DNA of 42,405 bases from Nitrosopumilus sp. (GTDB lineage: Archaea; Thermoproteota; Nitrososphaeria; Nitrososphaerales; Nitrosopumilaceae), in assembly GCA_029862745.1 (NCBI GenBank), contig JAOTWS010000011.1, positions 1 to 42,405 of the forward strand, in the 5' to 3' direction. A program made the translations under genes and the position numbers. Under the pieces are notes generated by a model. That model worked only from the letters and a program-made list of their open reading frames with translations. It was not told where the DNA came from and made no database searches. Shown here in pieces: positions 14,770 through 22,973 of the stretch; the first letter of the stretch is position 1, and the number at the start of each line of letters is the position of its first letter.

Positions 14770-17418
14770 ATGGATAATTCACAAATAGAAAATACTATCA
14801 CTGAGATCCGTAAGCGCAGTGGCGCAATCACGGCTTTCAATAAAGATAAAATTTCAAATGCCATATACAGGGCATTGGCTGCCACCTCTAAAGCCGACCG
14901 TGGTGTAGCCGATCAATTAGCAACAAATGTAGTTAACAAACTAGTGGAGCAAGGATTTACAATCACTAGGACACCTACAGTTGAAGATATTCAAGATATT
15001 GTAGAATCAACATTAATTGACAGTGGTAATAGCGATATTGCAAAAGCATATATCGTTTACAGACATGAGAGAAGAAAATTAAGAGATCAAAAAATGAATG
15101 TCCTGAATCTAAAAGTATTAGATCCAGTCTCCAAAAAATTTGATTTGAATTGTCTAAGGGTTTTAGCCTCAAGATATCTTTTCAGAAATTCAAAAAATGA
15201 GATCATTGAATCTCCAACTCAAATGTTTGAGAGAGTTGCAATTCTAGTAGGAATTGGCGATATTCTGTATGATACTCAAGTATTTGACAAATCAGGAAGT
15301 ACTAAACAAAATATAGATGAAGCAGAATCTTATCTTGAAAAACTAGATGCATTTGATTATAAGTTCAAAGTAGGAAATTATTTTTTCAACAAATGGCATT
15401 TTAGATCTTTGATCAATCATTATGTGACATTAGCAAACAAAGGTCAAATGAAGGTAAGCTTCAAAGATCTTCTGACTTTGTTAGCAGCAAAGAAACTTGA
15501 TAGTTATGCAGACAAAATTACTGAATATTTTGAAATGATGACCACACAAGACTTTCTGCCAAATTCACCAACAATGATGAATGCAGGTGGAAGATTGGGG
15601 CAGCTATCAGCATGCTTTGTGCTTGGAATGGAGGACGGAATGGAGCAAATCATGAAATCCACTTCGGATGCAGCATTAATTTTCAAGTCTGGAGGAGGTG
15701 TTGGAATCAACTATTCTGATCTTCGTGAGGAAGGTGATATTGTGGCATCCACTTCTGGTGTTGCCTCTGGTCCAGTATCATTCATGAATATTATCAATAC
15801 CGTAACAGAAGTTGTAAAACAAGGTGGGAAAAGACGTGGAGCAAACATGGGGATCATTGAAGCATGGCATCCTGATGTTGAGAAATTCATTACAAACAAG
15901 ACAGAACCAGGAGTTTTGGAAAACTTTAACGTAAGTGTTGGTATCTGGGAAGACTTTTGGAATGCACTAGTTAACACTGAAGATGGTAACTATGTTTTAC
16001 GTAGCCCACGCAACAAAAAACCAGTTAAAGAAATTAATGCACATCAACTAATTGATCTAATTGCATTATCTGCATGGAAGAGCGCAGAACCTGGGTTGAT
16101 CTTCTTTGATCAAATTAATAAATACAATGTATTTGCCAAAGCCAGACAAGCACCACTAAGAGCAACAAACCCATGTGGTGAACAAAGTCTCTATCCATAC
16201 GAATCATGTAATCTAGGATCCATCAACTTGGTAAATCTTGTTAAAAGACAAGCAGATGGCACTTATGAATTTGATTGGCAAAGATATGAAGAAACAATTA
16301 GAAAGACAACAAGATTTTTAGATAATATTATTGATGTAAACACCTATCCTGTTCCAGAAATCAATATAGCATCTAAAGAGTCTAGAAGAATTGGACTTGG
16401 AGTAATGGGAGTAGCTGATCTCTTATACAGACTAAGAATCCCATACAATTCCAAAGAAGGATATGAATTACAATCCAAACTCTCTGAAGCTTTAACATAT
16501 TATTCAACGGAAGAAAGTGTTGCTCTTGCCAAATCACGTGGTGAGTTCCCACTTTGTTCAAAGACAGAATATCCTGAAGGAAAGATTCCAATAGCCGGAT
16601 ATTATGAGAAACAAAAAGAATCTCATTCATATGAATGGGATCCACTAATTGAGAAAATCCAAAAACATGGTATTAGAAATGTCTTAACTACTACAGTAGC
16701 ACCAACTGGAACACTCTCTATGATTGCAGATTGTTCAAACGGAATGGAACCTGCATTTGCTCTTGTATTTGAGAAAAGAGTTACTGTTGGTAGATTCTTC
16801 TACTCCAATAAGATCTTTGAAGAAGCCCTCAAAGAAAATGGTCTTTATACAGATGAAATTCTTGCAAAAATCGCAGATAACTATGGTTCATTGAAAGGAA
16901 TTGAAGAAATTCCACAATGGATGCAAGATGTCTTTGTCACAGCAATGGATATTCACTGGGCTGATCACCTTATGGCTCAAGCTGTATGGCAAGATTGGAT
17001 TGGAAATGCAATTGCAAAAACAATCAATATGCCTTATGATGTAACAGCAGAAGATGTAAAATCTGCCTATTTACTTGCACATGAATTAGGACTAAAAGGA
17101 ATGACCGTTTATCGTGATGGTTCTAGACACAAACAAGTTCTTCACATGACTAGTGAAAACGCCAAAAAGATCTTTGATGTATCTCCAAGTGAATACGTGA
17201 CTACGTTTGTTCTTTCCAAAATAACAAACCCATACATCAAATCCCAAGTAAATGCATCACTTGCATTAAAAGTTCATGACGCAGAAATCACTACGGAAAC
17301 TCAACATCAAGAAGTTTCTGAAGATCGTCTATGCCCAACATGCAAAAACAATCTAGTCTTTGTAGAAGGCTGTAGTATCTGCATAGAGTGTGGATATAGT
17401 GGATGCACATCGGGATAG
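14770..17418 (+). CDS. nrdJ: Adenosylcobalamin-dependent (class II) ribonucleotide reductase
   Basis: The frame opens at GTG 14752, but the ATG at 14770 has a Shine-Dalgarno GAGGAG six bases upstream and is chosen (882 aa). An N-terminal ATP-cone (about 8-105: GAITAFNKDKISNAIYRAL, AYIVYRHERRKLRDQ) provides allosteric control. The catalytic barrel contains the first redox Cys (QLSACFVLGMEDG), the substrate loop FKSGGGVGINYSDLR, and the active-site NPCGEQ followed by ESCNLGSINL. Late in the barrel are TTTVAPTGTLSMIADCSNG and GLKGMTVYRDGSR. The C-terminal tail carries the zinc/redox Cys cluster (CPTCKNN, CSICIECGYSGC). Class II enzymes reduce ribonucleotides to deoxyribonucleotides using coenzyme B12 independently of oxygen. 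Preceded by the NrdD-like regulator. Confidence 0.96.
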   Translation: MDNSQIENTITEIRKRSGAITAFNKDKISNAIYRALAATSKADRGVADQLATNVVNKLVEQGFTITRTPTVEDIQDIVESTLIDSGNSDIAKAYIVYRHERRKLRDQKMNVLNLKVLDPVSKKFDLNCLRVLASRYLFRNSKNEIIESPTQMFERVAILVGIGDILYDTQVFDKSGSTKQNIDEAESYLEKLDAFDYKFKVGNYFFNKWHFRSLINHYVTLANKGQMKVSFKDLLTLLAAKKLDSYADKITEYFEMMTTQDFLPNSPTMMNAGGRLGQLSACFVLGMEDGMEQIMKSTSDAALIFKSGGGVGINYSDLREEGDIVASTSGVASGPVSFMNIINTVTEVVKQGGKRRGANMGIIEAWHPDVEKFITNKTEPGVLENFNVSVGIWEDFWNALVNTEDGNYVLRSPRNKKPVKEINAHQLIDLIALSAWKSAEPGLIFFDQINKYNVFAKARQAPLRATNPCGEQSLYPYESCNLGSINLVNLVKRQADGTYEFDWQRYEETIRKTTRFLDNIIDVNTYPVPEINIASKESRRIGLGVMGVADLLYRLRIPYNSKEGYELQSKLSEALTYYSTEESVALAKSRGEFPLCSKTEYPEGKIPIAGYYEKQKESHSYEWDPLIEKIQKHGIRNVLTTTVAPTGTLSMIADCSNGMEPAFALVFEKRVTVGRFFYSNKIFEEALKENGLYTDEILAKIADNYGSLKGIEEIPQWMQDVFVTAMDIHWADHLMAQAVWQDWIGNAIAKTINMPYDVTAEDVKSAYLLAHELGLKGMTVYRDGSRHKQVLHMTSENAKKIFDVSPSEYVTTFVLSKITNPYIKSQVNASLALKVHDAEITTETQHQEVSEDRLCPTCKNNLVFVEGCSICIECGYSGCTSG

Positions 17419-17479
17419 AAATAGCATAAGGAAACATTTCAGTTATCGGAATATTACGATGATCGATGAGGGTCAAGGT

Positions 17480-17532
17480 CAACATGTTAAAGGCTTCAGA
17501 AGCCTGTTGTGGATTAATCAACTAAAGAACCA
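17480..17532 (+). other. GC-richer structured segment after nrdJ
   Basis: GGCTTC-A-GAAGCC (17492-17504), extended by A/T to a 7-bp stem, lies inside CAACA/TGTTG arms (17480-17484, 17505-17509). GTGG and CCAC follow, flanking 17508-17532. The composition is richer in G and C than the surrounding DNA. It could be the nrdJ terminator or 3' UTR, or a small RNA. No known RNA family is recognised. Confidence 0.35.
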
Positions 17533-17641
17533 CTTATTGTTATCTTAAGTTACAAACTAAATTGTAACATAGTAAAAGTTCCCACGATCCAAGATGATCT
17601 TTTTGTAAACTTTTTTACTCTCATTTTATGATGCCTATCTT

Positions 17642-18757
17642 ATGAACAAGAAAATCCTAGGAATGGTCATAGGAATAACAATAATTATTGCAATTACTGC
17701 CACAGCTATAATTTTACAAAATTTAGGAGTCTTTACTCAAAAAACTAATGAAAAAATTGGCCTTGTAATTAATTCACCAAATCAAACTACTACTTTACAG
17801 GATTTAGATAAAATTTATTCTCAAGCATCAGATGTTGGAATTGGAAGAAGTAATGTCTATCTTTTTTGGAATTTAATTGAACCCATACATGGAGAATATG
17901 ATTGGAAACAATCAGACACATTGATGAGTTTTAACAAAAAAAATAATCTCAAAGTTACACTTTACTTTTCTATTATTAATGGAGAATCACTAGGGCCGTT
18001 CCCCAATTGGATTGGAAAACCATCTCTTAATGCTATAGGGGAAGATAGAATAATCAGTGTACTTGATGCAATATTATCACGATATGACATTGTAGATACA
18101 GTAATTCTTGCTGGTCAAACCGAATCTCAATTTAGATTCTATGAACAAAACATTCCTGTGTATAAAGAATTATTCAATGGAATCTATGACAAAATCAAAG
18201 AAAAGCATCCTGATGTCAAACTTGGAAATGCATTTACACTAGATCAAGTTTTGAATAAAAACTTGCAAAATATCGTAACCGATTTGGCTATTGGTGATTT
18301 TGTTGCCTTTTCTTATTCACCAGTTGACAGTCTAAATGATATTATAAAAACTCCACAACAAGCAGTAGAAGACCTAGAAGAAATATTTGACTTAGCAGGA
18401 GATAAAAAAGTTGGAATCTTTGAAATTAGTTGGAGTACCTCTAATTTTATTGGAGGAAGTGATTCCACTCAAGCAGAATTTTTGGAAAAAACCTTTGAAT
18501 TTTATACTAAAAATGAATCTAAAATAGAATTTTTTACTTGGTATAGGCAGTATGATAAACCCGAAGGGACATGTGTATTTGAAGAACAAGAAGTTGGTAA
18601 TAATACATTGATTGTAGGTGGATCTGGTTTTGGGAGCAGTGAGCATGTAATTGAAAGATTGAATCAGTATGTTTGTAATGCTGGATTGATAAATAATGAT
18701 GGTGTTGCAAAACCAAGTTGGAATGAATTTAAGAAGCAAGTTCAAATGATAAACTGA
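17642..18757 (+). CDS. Membrane-anchored glycoside-hydrolase-like (TIM-barrel) protein
   Basis: 371 residues. Residues 5-28 are a single hydrophobic signal-anchor (basic MNKK start, no clear cleavage site), so the rest faces the outside. The body resembles (beta/alpha)8 glycosidases: GLVINSP, GIGRSNVYLFWNLIEP followed by HGEYDW (compare the W..iEP..G.ydw element of clan GH-A enzymes), LKVTLYFSII, AGQTESQF on a mid-barrel strand (possible acid/base Glu) and KVGIFEISWS (possible nucleophile Glu) near the last strands, then FFTWYRQYD. The family is not certain. Its stop lies one base before nep1, so the two may be cotranscribed. An alternative is a catalytically inactive sugar-binding barrel. 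Confidence 0.65.
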   Translation: MNKKILGMVIGITIIIAITATAIILQNLGVFTQKTNEKIGLVINSPNQTTTLQDLDKIYSQASDVGIGRSNVYLFWNLIEPIHGEYDWKQSDTLMSFNKKNNLKVTLYFSIINGESLGPFPNWIGKPSLNAIGEDRIISVLDAILSRYDIVDTVILAGQTESQFRFYEQNIPVYKELFNGIYDKIKEKHPDVKLGNAFTLDQVLNKNLQNIVTDLAIGDFVAFSYSPVDSLNDIIKTPQQAVEDLEEIFDLAGDKKVGIFEISWSTSNFIGGSDSTQAEFLEKTFEFYTKNESKIEFFTWYRQYDKPEGTCVFEEQEVGNNTLIVGGSGFGSSEHVIERLNQYVCNAGLINNDGVAKPSWNEFKKQVQMIN

Positions 18758-18758
18758 A

Positions 18759-19427
18759 ATGATTTCTGTGATTTTATCTGAATCTGCATTGGAACTCGTA
18801 CCATATGATCTAGAAGATCATCCATCAGTAATATCACATGCAAGAAAGCTTGGAAAACATTCGTCAGAAATTTTATTGGATAATTCATGGCATTTTGCAG
18901 CTATGAAAGGAATCAAAAATGAATTGAAAAGAGGACGGCCAGATTTGGTACATTTTTTAATACTTGAGGCCACTACCATTCCATTATATCTTAAAAATAA
19001 AATGAAACTTTATGTTCACACAATAGATGATAAAGTAATTTCCTTTGGTACAAATGTTCACATTCCGAAATCATATCATAGATTTGAAGGTGTTATTGAA
19101 AAATTATATAAAGAAAAAAAAATTAAAGTAAATGATAAGCTGTTACTAGAGATTCATGATGAAACTTTTTCAGAACTCTTAGTTGAAATCAATCCATCCA
19201 AAGTAATTGGATTTTCTACAAAAGGTACTTTGAATTCATATGAAAAAATTGCTGCACAAATTTCAGAAAATACCTGTATTGTACTCGGAGGATTTCAAAA
19301 AGGACATTTTTCTGATTCAATTCAAAACAAAATAACTGATCTGTATTCTGTTGGAGATGAATCCTTTGAAGGTCATGTTGTTGTTTCAAGAATTCTCTAT
19401 GAATATGAAAAAACCATTTTTATGTAG
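18759..19427 (+). CDS. nep1: rRNA pseudouridine N1-methyltransferase Nep1 (Emg1)
   Basis: 222 residues, SPOUT-class methyltransferase. Diagnostic features are the early SALELVP, LDNSWHFAAMKG, the highly conserved RGRPDLVHFLILEATTIPL (about 54-73), TIDDKVISFGTNVHIPKSYHRFEG, and the C-terminal knot LGGFQKGHFSD with SRILYEYE at the end. Nep1 methylates a pseudouridine in the small-subunit rRNA and assists ribosome assembly in archaea and eukaryotes. It acts in the cytoplasm as a dimer. It starts one base after the upstream gene and is followed by a tRNA gene. Confidence 0.95.
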   Translation: MISVILSESALELVPYDLEDHPSVISHARKLGKHSSEILLDNSWHFAAMKGIKNELKRGRPDLVHFLILEATTIPLYLKNKMKLYVHTIDDKVISFGTNVHIPKSYHRFEGVIEKLYKEKKIKVNDKLLLEIHDETFSELLVEINPSKVIGFSTKGTLNSYEKIAAQISENTCIVLGGFQKGHFSDSIQNKITDLYSVGDESFEGHVVVSRILYEYEKTIFM

Positions 19428-19449
19428 GAAATGAAGTTTGCATTTTATT

Positions 19450-19523
19450 GCAGTCATAGTATAGCCTGGTTAGTATTCGGGGTTTCCAACCCTGTGACGC
19501 GGGTTCGAATCCCGCTGACTGCA
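19450..19523 (+). tRNA. tRNA-Gly (anticodon UCC)
   Basis: 74 nt. Acceptor arms GCAGTCA/TGACTGC pair perfectly, with discriminator A. The D stem is GTAT/GTAT (two GU pairs), with the loop containing the invariant GG. The anticodon stem CGGGG/CCCTG closes the loop TTTCCAA, giving anticodon UCC. The variable loop is TGAC. The T arm GCGGG-TTCGAAT-CCCGC is perfect. No intron is present and the CCA end is not encoded. The gene lies between nep1 and the RNase P subunit gene, whose product helps mature tRNA 5' ends. Confidence 0.95.
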
Positions 19524-19574
19524 TTATTTCATTATAATAAGAATCAATTTTTAGGTGTAGTTTAAGAGATTATT

Positions 19575-19877
19575 GTGAAACCTGCAATCAGAAAAATTGC
19601 ACTAGAGAGAATGCAGATTCTCATTGATAATGCAGTTTCTAATGCAAGGACTAATCCAGAGCTTTCTCAGCAACAAGCATTACTTGCTCGTAGAATAAGT
19701 ACTAGATATAAAATTAAAATGTCTTTTAATCTTCGAATGGTTTTTTGCAAAAAATGTAAATCCTTTATTGCACCTGGAATTAATTCAAGAATTAGATTGG
19801 GTAGGACATCTGTCAAATCGATCAGAATTTCTTGTAACTTGTGTGGTCATACTTACCGGAAAATTATATCTCATTGA
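19575..19877 (+). CDS. rnp4: Ribonuclease P protein component 4 (Rpp21/Rpr2 family)
   Basis: 100 residues with a GTG start. An N-terminal helical part (KIALERMQILIDNAVSNA, QQQALLARRISTRYKIKM) is followed by a zinc ribbon with FCKKCKSFIAPG and CNLCGHTYRK. Between the knuckles lies the basic INSRIRLG segment typical of archaeal RNase P Rpp21. Length is normal. The protein binds the RNase P RNA with Rpp29 and raises its activity on pre-tRNA. Its position 51 bp after a tRNA gene is fitting but probably coincidental. Confidence 0.93.
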   Translation: MKPAIRKIALERMQILIDNAVSNARTNPELSQQQALLARRISTRYKIKMSFNLRMVFCKKCKSFIAPGINSRIRLGRTSVKSIRISCNLCGHTYRKIISH

Positions 19878-20390
19878 TTTTTTTAATACATGCTAATGCT
19901 ATCAATTATCTTTTTCTCATATTACATGCAATAAATAATTTCTATTATAACAAATTCTTTGGATTTTGAAAATATCCAATTAAGTTTTATTTCTTTAGGT
20001 TTGTTATTAGAAGATAATGACGGAGGAAAAATTACTAAATAAATATACAATTCTAATAACATAGTAGTCTACAAATCTAATGATATTTACTATGACAGTT
20101 TTGTTATAGTATGAAAGCACTTACTGTCTAGATCTTGTAGTTGGTTTATGCTATTCTTATTAATACATAGAATTTACCAAAAATAACCTAATTTGTAATT
20201 GTGAGCAAAAATACATTTTATTCAAATCTAAAACTTTTATGATCTATATGAACACCATTATTTTTGATAAATGATCAAGATGAATAAAATCCATTGAGTT
20301 AAAAAAGTTAATTGATACTAAAGTAGTAATCAATAATATTATGACGTTTTTAATACTTAGTTATTCTTTCACTTGTCTGTTTCAATTTAA
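19878..20390. other. AT-rich intergenic region of about 510 bp
   Basis: No gene is supported. T-runs just after 19877 probably end the rnp4 transcript. TGTTATTAGAA (20002-20012) and TTCTAATAACA (20051-20061) form a perfect 11-bp inverted repeat around a 38-nt interior. CTA-T-GACAG (20090-20098) pairs with CTGTCTAG (20124-20131) with one bulge. These may be remnants or small structured RNAs. Nothing recognisable. Confidence 0.5.
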
Positions 20391-20981
20391 ATGTCGATAC
20401 ATCAAATTTTAATCATGACGCATTCAATAGTACAAATTAGACGTGCTTTTGGATTTTTTTTCATAAATATTGCTATTTTAGTTTCGAGTGGTTCAGTTGT
20501 AAGTGAAATAGCGTTTCAAAATGATGTACCTTTGTATTATTATGTGATGATATGGATAATTATTTCTAGTTTAATTGTTGGTTTACAATTCAGAAAATTC
20601 AAACTGGTTTTTTCCTCAATACGCCAAAGAATGAGAAATAGTACAAAATGGTCATTACAAATCAAAGTAATAAACGGTCTTTGTTGGGCATTACCTTTTG
20701 CATTAATTATATTTTTTCCAGAACTCTCACAATATTTACTGCTATTAGGAATAGGATTGGGCAATATCTCAACTTTTGTTTTTATGAATAAATTCAACGG
20801 ATTAAATAATAAAGAGCAACTGGTAGTTGGAATTACATCTCTTGTTTTAATTTTACCTGCTTTTAAGATTTATTCTTCATTTTTTCTAGAAAATCAAGAC
20901 ATTGCAGTTTTACTGTCCAGACTTTTTATTGCATTGTCATATGCAATTGGGGGTATATATGCTCTTTATCAAAAAGATTGA
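20391..20981 (+). CDS. Integral membrane protein of unknown function
   Basis: 196 residues from ATG 20391; an in-frame ATG at 20415 (MTHSIVQIRRAF) is an alternative start. About six hydrophobic segments are seen: 25-42, 48-65, 95-112, 115-131, 145-165 and 173-192. A basic, probably cytoplasmic loop RQRMRNSTKW (about 79-90) lies between the second and third. No enzymatic or transporter motif is recognised. It stands alone between two AT-rich regions and is not obviously part of an operon. Not identified. Confidence 0.65.
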   Translation: MSIHQILIMTHSIVQIRRAFGFFFINIAILVSSGSVVSEIAFQNDVPLYYYVMIWIIISSLIVGLQFRKFKLVFSSIRQRMRNSTKWSLQIKVINGLCWALPFALIIFFPELSQYLLLLGIGLGNISTFVFMNKFNGLNNKEQLVVGITSLVLILPAFKIYSSFFLENQDIAVLLSRLFIALSYAIGGIYALYQKD

Positions 20982-21069
20982 TACAAAAATGTTTTTAACA
21001 AAACTATAATCACGATCTGAGAATTTTACGCTGAAATATATTTAACAAACTAGCCACGATACCTCAATG

Positions 21070-21077
21070 ATTTATAA
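21070..21077 (+). promoter_or_regulatory. TATA box of the eS19-PDCD5 operon
   Basis: TTTATAAG is centred about 28 bp upstream of the ATG at 21102. The predicted transcript starts within a few bases of the start codon, so it is probably leaderless. Confidence 0.6.
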
Positions 21078-21101
21078 GACGATTATCAATTTTTTTACTT
21101 C

Positions 21102-21554
21102 ATGGCAAAGGTATACGATGTACCAGCAGATGTATTGATAGGTAGATTAGCAAATGTTCTAAAGAACGAAAATATTCCTACACCTTCTTGGATTCCATTT
21201 GTTAAAACTGGAGCTCATGCAGATAAACCACCACAAGATAGGGAATGGTGGCATACTAGATGTGCATCAATTATGAGAAAAATTTACTTTAATGGCCCAA
21301 TTGGAATTAATGCATTAAGAAACGATTATGGTGGTGGTAAACCATCTGGATATGGAGCAGCTCATCATAAAGATGCTGGAGGTGCGATTATACGTAATGC
21401 TATTCAAGGATTAGAAAAACTTGGTTATCTAGAAAAGGTTGAGAAGAAAGGTCGTATAGTATCTAAACATGGCATGCAGAAATTAGATAGATTAGCAACA
21501 GATATTCTAAAAGAACTAATTGTTGAAAATCCACAATTGAAAATATACCGATAG
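21102..21554 (+). CDS. rps19e: Small-subunit ribosomal protein eS19 (S19e)
   Basis: 150 residues, full length. It shows the family signature features DVPADVLIGRLANVL, PSWIPFVKTGAHADKPPQDREWWHTRCASIMRKIY, GPIGINALRNDYGG and LEKLGYLEKV with GRIVSKHGMQKLDRLA. eS19 is present in archaea and eukaryotes but not bacteria, and is needed for late maturation of the small subunit. The PDCD5 gene begins 7 bp after the stop, an arrangement common in archaea. Confidence 0.97.
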   Translation: MAKVYDVPADVLIGRLANVLKNENIPTPSWIPFVKTGAHADKPPQDREWWHTRCASIMRKIYFNGPIGINALRNDYGGGKPSGYGAAHHKDAGGAIIRNAIQGLEKLGYLEKVEKKGRIVSKHGMQKLDRLATDILKELIVENPQLKIYR

Positions 21555-21561
21555 ATTTGAA

Positions 21562-21843
21562 ATGAGTTCTCCAGAATCTAACGAACACTCTCAACATAAC
21601 TCTGATCACGAACTTGCAGCACAGAAGGAACAAATTCTAAAACAAATTCTTACACCTGAAGCAAGATTGAGACTAAACAATATCAAAATGGTAAAACCTG
21701 AACTATCTGAACTTGTCGAGCAATATCTGATCGGAATGGCAACTAAAGGAAAAATACCAGGTCAGATCAACGATAATCAATTAAAGCAAATATTACTCTC
21801 TACTCAACAACCTAAACGTGATTTTAAGATAAATCGAATATAA
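21562..21843 (+). CDS. PDCD5-family DNA-binding protein
   Basis: 93 residues. After a polar, His/Ser-rich N-terminus (MSSPESNEHSQHNSD), a three-helix core carries the family motif ILTPEARLRLNNIKMVKPE, then LVEQYLIGMATKGKIPGQINDNQLKQIL. The C-terminus is short and basic (KRDFKINRI). Archaeal PDCD5 homologues bind double-stranded DNA in vitro. The in vivo role is unclear, and the constant linkage with eS19 suggests ribosome or translation biology. It is cotranscribed with eS19 (7 bp gap). Confidence 0.92.
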   Translation: MSSPESNEHSQHNSDHELAAQKEQILKQILTPEARLRLNNIKMVKPELSELVEQYLIGMATKGKIPGQINDNQLKQILLSTQQPKRDFKINRI

Positions 21844-21884
21844 TCCAAAAAAAACTTAATTATGGGAAAAATGACAATAAATGC

Positions 21885-22964
21885 ATGAAAGCAGTTGTAT
21901 ACAATGAATATGCACCAGACGATAATTATGCTAAAATCCTCAAAGTCCAGGATATAGATGAACCAAAACCAAAGCCAGATGAGGTAATTTTTACTAATAA
22001 AGCATCTGCCTTAAATTATAACGATATTTGGGGAATGAGAGGAGTTCCAGTAGCAGTCCCACTTCCACATGTTTCTGGTTCTGACGTAGCAGGCGATGTA
22101 ATCGCAGTAGGTGATGATGTACAAAATTTCAAAGTAGGTGATAGAGTTGTTTCTCATTCTAACTTGTCATGCAGAGTTTGTAAAGCATGTACCGATGGAA
22201 GAGAATTTGACTGTACCCGAAGACAAGTTTGGGGTTTTCAAACTGGACCGCTATGGGGTGCATACTCTGAACAAATTCATTTACCAGAAGTCAATGTTTC
22301 AAAAATTCCAGAGGGTGTATCTTATGATGATGCAGCAGCAGCATCAATGACTCTTCTTACTTCATGGCACATGTTAGTAGGTAGAGCAAAGATTACTCCA
22401 GGACAAACCGTATTGATTATGGGTGGAGGTTCAGGAGTAGGAAGCTTTGGAATTCAAATTGCTAAACTATACAATTGTGATGTTATTGCAACTGCAAGTC
22501 CAGACAAATTAGATAAATGTCTAGAACTTGGTGCAGATTATGCAGTTGATCATAGAAAAGATGATTGGAGTAAAGAAGTCTTCAAGATATCAAAGGAACT
22601 TGCAAAGAAAAAAGGCGAAGCTCCAGGGATTGACATTGCCTTTGATCACATAGGTGAAACACATTTCAACAAACAATTAACACTACTCAAGTATGGTGCA
22701 TCTCTGGTCTCATGTGGTGCTACAACAGGGTATGATGCAAACATAGATCTTAGACACATATTCTTCAAAGGAATTAATGTCTTAGGTTCAACACAAGGAA
22801 CTAAAGCAGAACTTGATCAAGGACTGTATTGGATGGGTCAAGGCAAAATTAAAGCCGCTATAGACTCAACTTATACTTTTGAGCAAGCAGCAGAGGCACA
22901 CACAAAGATGGTAACCGGAAAAGGTCTCTTTGGCAAAATCTTGATGAAGCCAGAGGGTGCTTAA
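21885..22964 (+). CDS. Zinc-type medium-chain dehydrogenase/reductase (alcohol dehydrogenase/enoyl-CoA reductase-like)
   Basis: 359 residues. It has a GroES-like N-terminal domain (KPDEVIFTNKASALNYNDIWGMRGVP, PHVSGSDVAGDVIAVG) and a structural zinc loop with Cys in SCRVCKACTDGREFDC. The Rossmann nucleotide-binding motif is GGGSGVGSFGIQIAKLY, followed by HFNKQLTLLKYG and GTKAELDQG. The usual catalytic zinc Cys is replaced (ALNYNDIWG), as in quinone-oxidoreductase and acryloyl/crotonyl-CoA reductase branches. In the 3-hydroxypropionate/4-hydroxybutyrate cycle an MDR enzyme reduces acryloyl-CoA, so this is a candidate for that step by family only. The CitE-like gene follows within 10 bp. Confidence 0.85.
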   Translation: MKAVVYNEYAPDDNYAKILKVQDIDEPKPKPDEVIFTNKASALNYNDIWGMRGVPVAVPLPHVSGSDVAGDVIAVGDDVQNFKVGDRVVSHSNLSCRVCKACTDGREFDCTRRQVWGFQTGPLWGAYSEQIHLPEVNVSKIPEGVSYDDAAAASMTLLTSWHMLVGRAKITPGQTVLIMGGGSGVGSFGIQIAKLYNCDVIATASPDKLDKCLELGADYAVDHRKDDWSKEVFKISKELAKKKGEAPGIDIAFDHIGETHFNKQLTLLKYGASLVSCGATTGYDANIDLRHIFFKGINVLGSTQGTKAELDQGLYWMGQGKIKAAIDSTYTFEQAAEAHTKMVTGKGLFGKILMKPEGA

Positions 22965-22973
22965 CCCTTTTTA

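Noticed and set aside
20018-20065. 15-codon ORF beginning ATGACGGAGG
   Set aside because: Too short, no conserved motif, and located inside an inverted repeat.
14556-21060. Recurrent hexamer CACGAT in several upstream regions (about 14618, 17583, 21012, 21056)
   Set aside because: A dozen or so copies are expected by chance in this window counting both strands, and spacing to starts is inconsistent.
22138-22350. 70-aa plus-strand ORF inside the MDR gene
   Set aside because: Out-of-frame shadow of a strongly conserved enzyme sequence.
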